From Muribaculaceae bacterium (GTDB taxonomy: Bacteria; Bacteroidota; Bacteroidia; Bacteroidales; Muribaculaceae), in the NCBI GenBank assembly GCA_017449785.1, contig JAFTFA010000026.1, positions 1-33,472 of the forward strand: 33,472 nt of DNA. Direction: 5' to 3'. How positions within the stretch are numbered: position 1 is the stretch's first letter; each line of letters starts with the position of its first letter. The notes under the pieces are model-generated. The model did no database searches, was not told the DNA's origin, and saw only the letters and a list, made by a program, of their open reading frames with translations. Of this stretch, positions 1 to 10,803 are shown one piece after another. The position numbers and the translations under genes are program-made.

Positions 1-119
1 ACAACCCGACGGGGCGCATTTCACGATGTCACAGTTCATTGAATGAACCAGAATGAAGTTTTTTATTTTCAAGTGGCTGGAATGGAAAGGTTTGTAATGT
101 TGAAAATGAACTGTGAATG

Positions 120-151
120 TTTGCTGGTTTCGGTAATTGTCTGTAACTTTG
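120..151 (+). promoter_or_regulatory. Bacteroidetes-type promoter for the gene at 213
   Basis: A TTTG box at 120-123 is followed after 20 nt by TAACTTTG at 144-151, matching the Bacteroidetes primary sigma consensus (TTTG at -33, TAnnTTTG at -7). Transcription would start near 158, giving a leader of about 55 nt before the ATG at 213. The rest of 1-119 shows no gene I can support. Confidence 0.7.
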
Positions 152-212
152 CATGAGATTAGAAACTGTTCAAGTACATTGATCACATATTATTTTATTA
201 TAATTTACAGAC

Positions 213-854
213 ATGAGAAGAATTCTTTTTATCGCGTTAGCAATGATTGCCGCCATCGGTGGCCGGGCTCAAATCAACCAAGCATCAATCAGTGTTGTGG
301 AGCCCGAGTTTGAGCAAGAGGCTATTCTAGTTACCAGCGAGACCGAAGGAATACCCCTGGAAGTCGAGCACTCAAAGCTGCGTGCGACGGCCAATGTCGG
401 CATGGCGATGCTGGGCATTGCCAAGGGCAGCGAGTACTATCAGCTCGAGGGAGCCGAATCGCCGGTCACCCTGGATGCGTCGGCCTATGACAACGACATG
501 TACATCATCATCTCATGGGAAGATAACAAGCGTAGCCCCAAGCGTTTGTTCCAGATTATTCCGTTAGAGATCCAGAAGAAGAGGCGCATCTATAATGTGG
601 CCAAACTCACGGCGTTTAAGGGCACCGTTGCAGCCGATCAGGGCTATGTCAACTTCACGGCCGAGAAATATGGAGAGCATTCCTATCTGATCAGGATTCC
701 CGCTGAAGAACTGCGTAAACTGCGTGACGACAACGGTGGTGAAATGAAGAAATACGGTAAGCAGTTTGTCATCCGCCTGCTCAACGCATCGACCGATAAA
801 CTGTCTGATACCGAAGATTTCCTGACCTTCGGTATCGCCAAGCCTAACAAATAA
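213..854 (+). CDS. Exported protein of unknown function (213 aa)
   Basis: I do not recognise a family. The protein starts with a short Arg-Arg N-terminus and a hydrophobic stretch ending in GRAQ at about residues 1-20, which reads as a signal peptide cut by signal peptidase I. The mature part (about 193 aa) has no further membrane segment, no CxxC motif and a charged, mixed alpha/beta composition, so a periplasmic or surface location is likely. A promoter lies directly upstream and a hairpin terminator directly downstream, so it is a one-gene transcription unit. The ATG at 213 is well placed relative to the promoter. The coding call is firm because signal peptide, promoter and terminator agree. 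The function is open. Confidence 0.85.
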   Translation: MRRILFIALAMIAAIGGRAQINQASISVVEPEFEQEAILVTSETEGIPLEVEHSKLRATANVGMAMLGIAKGSEYYQLEGAESPVTLDASAYDNDMYIIISWEDNKRSPKRLFQIIPLEIQKKRRIYNVAKLTAFKGTVAADQGYVNFTAEKYGEHSYLIRIPAEELRKLRDDNGGEMKKYGKQFVIRLLNASTDKLSDTEDFLTFGIAKPNK

Positions 855-884
855 TCAATCAATACAATTCATGTTCTATTTGTG

Positions 885-913
885 AGCTCACCCTCTGGCG
901 GTGGGCTTTTTTT
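885..913 (+). terminator. Rho-independent terminator of the gene at 213
   Basis: An 8-bp stem (885-892 with 900-907, one G-U pair) with a 7-nt loop is followed by a T run to 913. It lies 30 nt after the stop codon at 854. Confidence 0.8.
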
Positions 914-964
914 GTCGGCTGTCCGGCAAACAATGAAGACGCGATAGAGACACGCCAAGGCGAA

Positions 965-1013
965 GGCCCCGCATCCGACCTCTAATGGAAATGAGGGCTC
1001 GTCGTGCGGGGCC
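965..1013 (-). terminator. Hairpin downstream of the minus-strand gene at 1046
   Basis: GGCCCCGCA at 965-973 and TGCGGGGCC at 1005-1013 form a perfect 9-bp stem, with an inner CCTC/GAGG pairing inside the loop. It lies 33 nt beyond the stop of the minus-strand gene. There is no clear T run, so its role as terminator is inferred from position only. It may instead protect the 3' end. Confidence 0.45.
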
Positions 1014-1045
1014 GTGGGCGTTGTGATGTGAGAAGTCTTGAGGGC

Positions 1046-1558
1046 CTAATCGGCGAAGAAGGGGATTTCATCGCCCTCATCGTCCTTGATGACGAGTTTC
1101 TTGCTCTCGAGCGTAACGACCTTCATGTTTTGCATCTTGGGCATGCCATTGAGCATCATGTCCTTGAATTCTTTTTTCATGCCATCGAACTCCGGTTTCA
1201 TTGTTTTGTCCATGATGGCCTTGGTCTTGGCATCCATGCCCTTGACATCGTAGTCGAATTCGACCACGGCTTTGCTACGGTTGAGGTTCATCTTCAAGTC
1301 CTTGCCGTTAAGGGTGTAGGTGCCTGGAACGGTAACGCCTCCAGCGACGCTGATGGGCACGCCGTCTTGCTTGATCTGATAGTCGGTTGCGACAAGCATT
1401 TCACAGGTACCATTTTTCTCAAAGGTCAGCGTCACGAACACTTCTCCACCGTCATCGGGGGAGAGTTTGGTGTACCATTCTTTACCTGTCAGGCTCTGAG
1501 CGTTAAGCGCCAGCACCGATGCAATCATCAGCAACAATGCTAAAACAGATTTCTTCAT
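1046..1558 (-). CDS. Exported lipocalin-like hypothetical protein (170 aa)
   Basis: The protein begins with MKKSVLALLLM and a hydrophobic core ending in LNAQS near residue 21, a typical type I signal peptide. After it comes a Trp-containing segment (LTGKEWYTKL), a strand with FVTLTFEKNGTCEM, and a G-rich strand-turn region (about residues 70-90). This order resembles the small lipocalin-like/DUF-type beta-barrel proteins of Bacteroidetes, where an LxGxW motif opens the barrel. A Lys/Met-rich helix (about 110-145) interrupts it before a last pair of strands ending in DDEGDEIPFF. The assignment is by motif look only. No binding partner or reaction can be named. The gene stands alone, convergent to the gene at 213 and divergent from the one at 1776. 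Confidence 0.8.
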   Translation of the reverse strand: MKKSVLALLLMIASVLALNAQSLTGKEWYTKLSPDDGGEVFVTLTFEKNGTCEMLVATDYQIKQDGVPISVAGGVTVPGTYTLNGKDLKMNLNRSKAVVEFDYDVKGMDAKTKAIMDKTMKPEFDGMKKEFKDMMLNGMPKMQNMKVVTLESKKLVIKDDEGDEIPFFAD

Positions 1559-1652
1559 AATTCAGAGATATAAAATTGCCAATTGGCGATGGTTAATAAA
1601 ATGAAAATCAATGTAATGCGAGCATGATACCGCTGTATCATTGCAGCGACCG

Positions 1653-1660
1653 CAAAAGTA
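1653..1660 (-). promoter_or_regulatory. -7 box for the gene ending at 1046
   Basis: On the minus strand this reads TACTTTTG, fitting TAnnTTTG. It lies about 95 nt before the ATG at 1558. I see no good TTTG at the expected -33 distance, so the call rests on the -7 box alone. Confidence 0.45.
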
Positions 1661-1736
1661 GTAAAAAATCAATGCATATTATTGGTTTTGCTGTAATTTT
1701 TTGTTGCAAATTCACATAAATTCTCATGATTCTATG

Positions 1737-1744
1737 TAAATTTG
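1737..1744 (+). promoter_or_regulatory. -7 box for the thioredoxin-like gene
   Basis: TAAATTTG fits the Bacteroidetes -7 consensus and lies about 30 nt before the ATG at 1776. No convincing -33 TTTG is seen. Together with the minus-strand box at 1653 it makes this a divergent promoter region. Confidence 0.45.
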
Positions 1745-1775
1745 CCGTCAATTATAGAAAAAACACGTGGAAACT

Positions 1776-2609
1776 ATGACAAAGAAGAAAAAGTATATAC
1801 TGCTGTTTTTCCTGGCTCTTGTGGCCTATGCAGCGATTTTGCCGGTTAGAGGTTATGATCTCAAGATTGCAACGGGGCTGCATTGCATCGCTTTTTTTGC
1901 CTTGACATTGTGGGCGCTATGGAAATATGACTCACAGTTGAATCCCTGGGGCATCATACTGTCGATGGTTCTGCCGTGGTTTCCCGATTTGGTGTTTCGT
2001 ATCTATACGCCCGGCACGACATTGTCCTCATTGCCCGCTACCGCCTTACCCTTGCAGGCCATCCTTGCGGCTGCCATCATCAATTATAACCGCAAGCTAT
2101 GGCTGATTGTGTTGTTGGGCGCAGCCATGGTTTATGGTGTGACCGAGGGGCAGCACCAGTGGTATGAATGGGCATCTTATGGAATAAACCAAGCGAGGCC
2201 TTCATGCCTTGCCACAGCCGAGGTCTTCAATGGCGAGCAAAGCGTCTCGCTGAGCGACATCAATGAGGATTATCTTGTCCTGGATGTGTGGTCATCGACT
2301 TGTGGTGCTTGCATCAATGCGTTGCCTGAGGTGCAGGCCCTGCATGACCGATACAAGGATTCCAATCGGGTCCAGGTGGCCTCCTTGTTTGTCTGCTACA
2401 AGGACGAGACCATCAAGACAGCCCTTGAAATCGTGAATAAGCGTGGATGTGACATGCCCGTGTTTGCCGTTGACAAGTCGAGTGTTATCCTCAGCGAGTG
2501 TGGCATTTCGACCTATCCCCACGTCCTCATCCTCGATAAGCAGCGCAACGTCATTTTCAATGGCAGCCTGGAATTTGCCAAGCGCAAATTGAAATCACTG
2601 GACTTGTAA
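1776..2609 (+). CDS. Membrane-anchored thioredoxin-like (TlpA/ResA-type) protein
   Basis: The N-terminal half (about residues 5-125) has four or so hydrophobic membrane segments. The C-terminal half is a thioredoxin fold with the active-site motif WSSTCGACINALPEV (cysteines at about 176 and 179 from this start) and a cis-proline loop (ISTYPHVLIL) before a last strand. Such proteins reduce or exchange disulfides in the periplasm, for example in cytochrome c or cell-envelope maturation. The exact partner here is unknown. The Trx domain follows a segment beginning after WYEWASYGINQARPSC, and that extra cysteine is notable. An in-frame GTG at 1767 gives three more residues. ATG 1776 is preferred because the Lys-rich positive N-terminus follows it directly. 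The small membrane protein at 2625 lies 15 nt downstream and is probably cotranscribed. Confidence 0.85.
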   Translation: MTKKKKYILLFFLALVAYAAILPVRGYDLKIATGLHCIAFFALTLWALWKYDSQLNPWGIILSMVLPWFPDLVFRIYTPGTTLSSLPATALPLQAILAAAIINYNRKLWLIVLLGAAMVYGVTEGQHQWYEWASYGINQARPSCLATAEVFNGEQSVSLSDINEDYLVLDVWSSTCGACINALPEVQALHDRYKDSNRVQVASLFVCYKDETIKTALEIVNKRGCDMPVFAVDKSSVILSECGISTYPHVLILDKQRNVIFNGSLEFAKRKLKSLDL

Positions 2610-2624
2610 AACTCGAGAGAAAGC

Positions 2625-2846
2625 ATGATGAAAATACTATTAAAACTGATTATCGCCATCATCCTGGCCTATTCGGCCGTGATGATGCTGTTCCATGTTG
2701 TTTTCTCAACATTATCCCTGAGTTCTACTGTTGACAACAGTATTTACTTTACAGAACAGTTCATACCCAGCATCTGTGGTCTCCTGTCCATGATCTATTG
2801 CCTGTACAGGTTATTCATCAGGAAATCGCCAGAGAAGAAAGAGTGA
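2625..2846 (+). CDS. Small membrane protein (73 aa)
   Basis: The sequence has two hydrophobic segments, about residues 4-30 and 46-66, separated by a polar loop (SSTVDNSIYFTEQ), and a positively charged C-terminus (RKSPEKKE). That predicts a two-pass inner-membrane protein with both ends inside. I do not recognise a family. It follows the thioredoxin-like gene after 15 nt, so it may be an accessory subunit of it. A second ATG at 2628 is an equally good start. No terminator is clear after it, only a short GTATTAATAC palindrome followed by five T at about 2887-2901. Confidence 0.65.
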   Translation: MMKILLKLIIAIILAYSAVMMLFHVVFSTLSLSSTVDNSIYFTEQFIPSICGLLSMIYCLYRLFIRKSPEKKE

Positions 2847-2904
2847 ACAGTCAGATTACTACGCAATTCCACCTGATCAGCCGCCCGTATTAATACTTTT
2901 TCCC

Positions 2905-2976
2905 TTGGATTTTGTCAGATTTCGACGAATTATTTCTTTGGATTTTGTCAGATTTTGCCAAATTATTTCTTTGGAT
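2905..2976. repeat. 33-bp tandem repeat in front of the AAA+ ATPase gene
   Basis: TTGGATTTTGTCAGATTT begins at 2905 and again at 2938. A third, partial copy (TTGGAT) begins at 2971. The spacing is exactly 33 bp both times, and AATTATTTC-like sequence closes each full unit. The copies differ by a few bases (TTCGACGAA against TTTTGCCAAA). The last copy carries the TTTG that could act as -33 element of the promoter at 2970-2997. This could be a duplicated operator or a promoter region amplified by slippage. Confidence 0.75.
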
Positions 2977-2997
2977 AATATATTATTTATATCTTTG
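2970..2997 (+). promoter_or_regulatory. Promoter of the AAA+ ATPase gene
   Basis: TATCTTTG at 2990-2997 is a good -7 box 25 nt before the ATG at 3023. A TTTG at 2970-2973 lies 16 nt upstream of it, slightly closer than the usual 19-23 nt. The leader would be under 20 nt. Confidence 0.6.
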
Positions 2998-3022
2998 CAC
3001 CAGTTTTTAAAGATGCGCAACT

Positions 3023-4411
3023 ATGTATTATTCAAGACTTATCGACAAATATTTATTGGAATGGGCGTCCCGTGAGACCCATAAGCCTTTGTTGCTGCGT
3101 GGTGCCCGTCAGGTAGGGAAATCCACAGCGGTTCAACACTTGGGCGAGAGTTTTGAGAATTATGTAGAAATCAATTTTGAGAAGCAACCTTCTTTCATGG
3201 CCTTGTTTAAAGGCGTTGATTTTGATGTAAAAAAGATTGTTTCTCAGATTGCGGCAATGGCTGGAACACGCATTGTCCCAGGCAGAACACTTTTGTTTCT
3301 TGACGAGATACAAGCATGTCCCGAGGCCATTATGTCATTAAGATTCTTCAAGGAGGACTTACCAAAACTTCATGTAATCGCCGCTGGGTCTTTGTTGGAA
3401 TTTGCTCTTGATGAGTTGCCTACTTTCGGTGTAGGACGCATCCATTCCATGTTCATGTACCCCATGACATTTGACGAATTCTTGATTGCCAATGGAGAAC
3501 AGTTGCTCTTGGAAGCAAGAAATGACGCATCTCAATCCAATCCGTTGCCACAACCGTTATATAACAAGTTGGTAGGTATTTTGCGAACTTATATGCTCGT
3601 TGGTGGCATGCCTGAGGCTGTAAGCAGGTGGGTTGAAACCCACGATTATCTCGCCTGTCAGGAAATACAAGACGACATCACTGTAGCCTATGAAGACGAT
3701 TTCCCTAAGTATCGCAAGAAGATAGATCCAATGCTGCTCAGGCGAACCATGCGGAGTGCCGCTGTGCAGGCCACAAAGAAATTTGTATATTCAGAAGTAG
3801 AAGGCAACTACAAATCAGGTGAGGTGAAGAAAGCCATTGACATGTTGGCTAAAGCAGGGATATTGATACCGGTAACCCACACCTCGGCCAATGGTATTCC
3901 CTTAGCTAGTGAGGCTGATGCTTCTTATAATAAGATGCTGCTGCTTGACTCCGGACTCATGCTCAGACTATTGAACATGACGACCGGTGATATTTCGGAA
4001 CTCACGGAGCAAATTCTGACAAGTGATATTACAGATTTGGTCAATAAGGGACCAATGGCCGAAATGATTGCGGGATTGGAACTACTGCATTACCGTACGC
4101 CAAACATTCGTCATGACCTGTACTATTGGACTCGCCAAGCCAAGAATGCTCAAGCCGAGGTCGACTACATATCAAGTTATAGACAGACCGTTCTGCCTAT
4201 TGAGGTGAAAGCAGGTGTACAGGGTGGCATGAAAAGCCTATGGATTTTCATGCGGGAAAAGCAACTCACAAATGCTGTCCGCTGTTCATTAGAGAACTTT
4301 GGCGCATTCGATTATGGGGACAATCAGGATGGAGGAGCCAAGCGCCACGTCTTGGTTTGTCCTTTATATGCTATTTCTCAGTTGGAGGCTCTCTTGAAAA
4401 GAATGAAGTAA
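3023..4411 (+). CDS. DUF4143-type AAA+ ATPase (462 aa)
   Basis: The N-terminal ATPase domain shows a Walker A motif GARQVGKST (about residues 27-35), a Walker B motif TLLFLDEIQ (about 89-97), and a sensor-like VIAAGSLLEFAL segment at about 118-129. The C-terminal part carries the DUF4143 features, including an AEVDYI...LPIEVKAG stretch near residues 372-395 that resembles the core of PD-(D/E)XK folds. Length and domain order are normal for this abundant Bacteroidetes family, whose members often occur in many copies per genome. The cellular role of the family is not settled. Base composition is more AT-rich than the metabolic genes to the right. It has its own promoter and a striking upstream 33-bp repeat. 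No partner gene overlaps it. The next genes run on the other strand. Confidence 0.9.
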   Translation: MYYSRLIDKYLLEWASRETHKPLLLRGARQVGKSTAVQHLGESFENYVEINFEKQPSFMALFKGVDFDVKKIVSQIAAMAGTRIVPGRTLLFLDEIQACPEAIMSLRFFKEDLPKLHVIAAGSLLEFALDELPTFGVGRIHSMFMYPMTFDEFLIANGEQLLLEARNDASQSNPLPQPLYNKLVGILRTYMLVGGMPEAVSRWVETHDYLACQEIQDDITVAYEDDFPKYRKKIDPMLLRRTMRSAAVQATKKFVYSEVEGNYKSGEVKKAIDMLAKAGILIPVTHTSANGIPLASEADASYNKMLLLDSGLMLRLLNMTTGDISELTEQILTSDITDLVNKGPMAEMIAGLELLHYRTPNIRHDLYYWTRQAKNAQAEVDYISSYRQTVLPIEVKAGVQGGMKSLWIFMREKQLTNAVRCSLENFGAFDYGDNQDGGAKRHVLVCPLYAISQLEALLKRMK

Positions 4412-4540
4412 GTGCGGTCGCAACAGCTGAAGAAGCAGCCGGTTGGCCTCGTTGAGCGATAACCTCGGGGCAAGGTCATCCAACTGATTCCTTTCATTAG
4501 GGACAATGAGATTGATTGTAAGACATTGTTGTCTGACGTT

Positions 4541-4927
4541 TTACCAAACACACGATATAATGACAATAGAAAAAAATGACAGAATGCAATATATGGCAAT
4601 CAGCCAGCCCTTAAGTGCTCTATACTGATCGTTTTTATATTTAGTCTCTAGCTTCTTGTATGCTTTTTTGTCCTTTGATGTTAAAAAGAAAACACTCACT
4701 ATCATCAGTGGGATATAGATTGTCTTTAAGAAGAAATCAATGGTTTCACTTGGATAAGCGCCTGTAATTGCATAACGTAATATTGAAAAAATCAGTAAAG
4801 CATTGAAAACAATACAAGTTTCCAAAACCACTGATGTGTAGCCATGATAAGTATTTCTGCCCCATGAACTGGCATTCCAGAAAACACTTGCTATTCGATA
4901 GTAAACATATTCAATGATATTTGTCAT
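4541..4927 (-). CDS. Small membrane protein, paralogue 2 of a tandem pair (128 aa)
   Basis: Family not recognised. The protein opens with MTNIIEYVYYRIA, then has three hydrophobic segments (about residues 35-55, 65-82 and 103-125) and a charged Lys-rich segment between the second and third (SKDKKAYKKLETKYKNDQ). The same layout and many of the same residues appear in the neighbour at 4934-5326: the opening MTNII, a central CIV-N-LI, a K-KYK--- RxxKGWL block, and a final YCILSFFS. The pair therefore arose by tandem duplication. The gap to the upstream paralogue is 6 nt, so they form one transcript. The gene is clearly AT-rich compared with kdsB or lacZ nearby, which suggests acquisition. Small multi-pass proteins in tandem duplicates are sometimes immunity proteins, but no toxin is seen here. 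Confidence 0.75.
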   Translation of the reverse strand: MTNIIEYVYYRIASVFWNASSWGRNTYHGYTSVVLETCIVFNALLIFSILRYAITGAYPSETIDFFLKTIYIPLMIVSVFFLTSKDKKAYKKLETKYKNDQYRALKGWLIAIYCILSFFSIVIISCVW

Positions 4928-4933
4928 ACTGCT

Positions 4934-5326
4934 TTAAGCAAATATAATAATAAAGGCAATGAATGAGAAAAAAGACAGAATACAATAAACAAAAACCAAC
5001 CATCCTTTAATGACTCGATGCTTTTCTCCCTTATATTTCTGATCCAACAATTCATAAGTTTTATCATCGGGCCATATTCTCCATATTACAATCATACATA
5101 TTATGACAATGGCAACTAAATACTTACTATAAAACAAATATGAATCATGAATAGATATATTGAATACCCAATCACAAATGAGCATTGTTATAAGAGCAAT
5201 GTTGGACACAATGCATAATGACAAATAAGTCATGGCATGAACATCATAGTAGTCTTTTTCCCATTGATTGAGATTTAACAAAGCATGAGCTATACGATAA
5301 TACAAGTATTGAATGATATTTGTCAT
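4934..5326 (-). CDS. Small membrane protein, paralogue 1 of a tandem pair (130 aa)
   Basis: This is the upstream copy of the duplicated pair. It opens with MTNIIQYLYYRIA and has hydrophobic segments at about residues 35-56, 66-84 and 108-130, with a charged block (DDKTYELLDQKYKGEKHR) before the last one. The open frame can be extended to 5350, but ATG 5326 is the better start for two reasons. The paralogue at 4927 begins at the equivalent MTNII, and the -7 promoter box at 5348-5355 would lie inside the longer form. Function unknown. The AT-rich composition matches its neighbour. The 6-nt spacing to the second gene indicates cotranscription and probably joint membrane function. Confidence 0.8.
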   Translation of the reverse strand: MTNIIQYLYYRIAHALLNLNQWEKDYYDVHAMTYLSLCIVSNIALITMLICDWVFNISIHDSYLFYSKYLVAIVIICMIVIWRIWPDDKTYELLDQKYKGEKHRVIKGWLVFVYCILSFFSFIAFIIIFA

Positions 5327-5347
5327 TGTGATTCTCTTATGAACACG

Positions 5348-5382
5348 CAAAGGTACACAGAAATTCTCATTCCCGGTTCAAA
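5348..5382 (-). promoter_or_regulatory. Promoter of the paired small membrane protein genes
   Basis: On the minus strand TTTG (5379-5382) is followed after 23 nt by TACCTTTG (5348-5355). Transcription should start near 5341, about 15 nt before the ATG at 5326. This decides the start codon. Confidence 0.7.
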
Positions 5383-5472
5383 CCTATCTAATTTCTAACC
5401 TCTTACCTTCGAGAACAAAAACCAGCAGGAATACAAGGATTTTTTCAAGTTGTTTCTGTTGTATTGATGTTG

Positions 5473-9329
<3,857 letters not shown>

Positions 9330-9618
9330 ATTATGTTAGTTCTTATTAAATACCTCAAGTTTGTTACAGATAAACCTTCTACATGAGGCATCTCATTCTT
9401 TAAGTCTTTGCTCAATTGTTCAATAACAGACTCCCCCACCGCTCTTCTATTCTCATTTCCACAATGTCTCGGCCTAACATCCAGTTAAACTTCAACTGTT
9501 CTGAATTTACCTTGATAGCAGCCTTGATTTGGCTATATCGATAACGTTTAACAAGTTCTTTCACCCACTGGATGTAGTCTTTATCTATTATGGTGATGTT
9601 CTTGCTCATATTGGTCAT
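9330..9618 (-). pseudogene. Remnant of a DUF1016 (YhcG-type) nuclease gene, frameshifted and truncated
   Basis: From ATG 9618 the frame encodes a typical DUF1016 N-terminal domain: IDKDYIQWVKELVKRYRYSQ, then IKAAIKVNSEQLKFNW and LGRDIVEMRIEERWG. It then ends early at 9412. Reading on in the next frame restores family-like sequence (GESVIEQLSKDLKNE, then VEGLSVTNLRYL) up to the kdsB start. The break lies at a run of five C at 9433-9437 (G on the coding strand). One more G would repair the frame. Even when repaired, only about 95 residues of a normally ~350-aa protein remain, and the C-terminal PD-(D/E)XK nuclease domain is gone. Full-length relatives are putative nucleases often linked to restriction systems. 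A TTG at 9636 or ATG 9609 are other possible starts. Non-functional as a nuclease. Confidence 0.75.
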
Positions 9619-9632
9619 ATTAGTCAAATCAC

Positions 9633-10115
9633 TCAATTAACTGTTGTTGGCCAGATATTTAATTGGCCGATGTTGCCAGACAAGACCACCCCACCATAAA
9701 AACAATTATCAAACCCTTTGTTTTCTCTCGTTAACAAGTCTGTCCCCTTTTTGAATATGTTATTCTTTACTGTCAATTGCTTCTCAAAGATGCAATCAAA
9801 GAAACTGAAGAAACCATGAAAGACATTATCCGATATTATCATTTCATCATTATTGTGACCACCCATCTGATAATCAATATCAGACATGACGATATTTCCC
9901 GTGAACATCAACCCTTCACCAAATACAGTTGAATGAATACCCAGTTTATCTATAATGCAATTACAGATGGTCACTCGACCCGAAAATCTAACAGCGGTCA
10001 CATCAAGTTCATGAATAAGGCAATGCTCAAGCGTCATGCCCTCGCTTTCACCATCATGCCCATCAACTGTAAACTCATCGATACGCTTAATAATTTGATT
10101 CTTTATTTCTATCAT
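9633..10115 (-). CDS. Putative beta-helix/pentapeptide-like protein of unknown function (160 aa)
   Basis: No family is recognised with certainty. From ATG 10115 the protein reads MIEIKNQIIKRIDEF and then shows a ladder of short strands with Cys, Phe, Ile and Asn at regular spacing (for example RVTICNCIIDKLGI, then MFTGNIVM, MIISDNVFHG, FFDCIFEK, LTVKNNIFKK). The spacing of about 20 residues and the repeated F/I-x-N/D-C/V-I-F pattern suggest a right-handed beta-helix or pentapeptide-like fold. There is no signal peptide. The open frame extends upstream to 10319, but that part is a shadow of the LUD gene, so ATG 10115 is chosen. It starts 10 nt after the LUD stop and its stop overlaps the TTG start option of the nuclease relic. 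Both are AT-rich relative to LUD and kdsB, suggesting a joint insertion. Confidence 0.7.
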   Translation of the reverse strand: MIEIKNQIIKRIDEFTVDGHDGESEGMTLEHCLIHELDVTAVRFSGRVTICNCIIDKLGIHSTVFGEGLMFTGNIVMSDIDYQMGGHNNDEMIISDNVFHGFFSFFDCIFEKQLTVKNNIFKKGTDLLTRENKGFDNCFYGGVVLSGNIGQLNIWPTTVN

Positions 10116-10125
10116 ATTGAGAAAA

Positions 10126-10764
10126 TTAGTAGCCCCAGTTCTCGCCGATGAGGATGACGGTGTGGCGATGGGCCGGGAAACTGTTGCGGGTGAAGTGGAT
10201 GTAGTTGCAGATGCATTGCGGCGAGTTGCAGTTGTGGCACACGCCGTCGATCTTGCAGGGCGTGTCGCAGCCCAGGCGGGCGGTGTTGATGGGGGCGGCC
10301 ACGTTGCGGGCGCGCTCAAGGGCAGACTCCACGCTGGCAGTCACCTTGTTCAGTCCGATGATGTGGATGACATTGTGAGGCCCCCAGGTGATAGCAGCGA
10401 CGCGGTTGCCACGCCCGTCGATATTGACGATGACACCATCCTGGGTGATGGCGTTGGCACTGGTGAGGAAGTAGTCGGCATCCATCGCGTCGAGGTAGCA
10501 CTGGCGCGTCTGCTCGGGTGTCTCGGCCTTGTCACGGTCGATGACCTTGTAGTCACCGCTGTCGATGAGGGCACGGGTGAGGCCCATCTCGCGGATGGTC
10601 TGTGAGCCGCCCCAGGTGACGCTGCTGCCGGCGGGCATCAGTGATTTTACAAGTGCAATGGCCTCGGTGGCCGTGGCACAGTAGTGGGCGTTGAAGTTGC
10701 GGCGCACCAGGTGCTTGATGATGCGGGTGGCCAGCAGTTCGTTATGGATTTCGATAGGAGTCAT
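10126..10764 (-). CDS. LUD-domain protein (LutC/YkgG-like)
   Basis: The protein belongs to the LUD (DUF162) family, whose best-known members LutB/LutC take part in iron-sulfur-dependent lactate oxidation. Typical motifs are SVTWGGSQTIREMGL (about residues 49-63), the ADYFLTSANAITQDGVIVN segment (about 96-114), and GLNKV near 137. A cluster of six cysteines lies at about 166-186 (CDTPC, CHNC, CIC), which could bind a metal or Fe-S cluster and marks the stand-alone YkgG-type subgroup. Length (212 aa) is normal. No LutA or LutB partner is adjacent, so a lactate role here is only a guess. The start codon is preceded by a heptamer array instead of a Shine-Dalgarno sequence. Confidence 0.88.
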   Translation of the reverse strand: MTPIEIHNELLATRIIKHLVRRNFNAHYCATATEAIALVKSLMPAGSSVTWGGSQTIREMGLTRALIDSGDYKVIDRDKAETPEQTRQCYLDAMDADYFLTSANAITQDGVIVNIDGRGNRVAAITWGPHNVIHIIGLNKVTASVESALERARNVAAPINTARLGCDTPCKIDGVCHNCNSPQCICNYIHFTRNSFPAHRHTVILIGENWGY

Positions 10765-10768
10765 ATTC

Positions 10769-10800
10769 AGTTAATAGTTAATAGTGAATAGTTAATAGTT
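10769..10800. repeat. Heptamer array (AGTTAAT)4 before the LUD start codon
   Basis: Four phased 7-nt units start at 10769, 10776, 10783 (variant AGTGAAT) and 10790, followed by a partial unit AGTT. The array ends 4 nt from the ATG of the LUD gene at 10764 and fills most of the gap to the VTT gene stop at 10804. It belongs with the arrays at 11282-11351 and 16384-16418. Confidence 0.8.
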
Positions 10801-10803
10801 GGT

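Noticed and set aside
2905..2976. Possible CRISPR-like array
   Set aside because: Only two full units plus a partial third, the whole 33-bp unit repeats without distinct spacers, and no cas genes are near.
4412..4540. Possible coding remnant (plus-strand reading LIPFIRDNEIDCKTLLSD)
   Set aside because: The stretch looks slightly protein-like but is short, has a stop before it and no family I can name. It is treated as intergenic.
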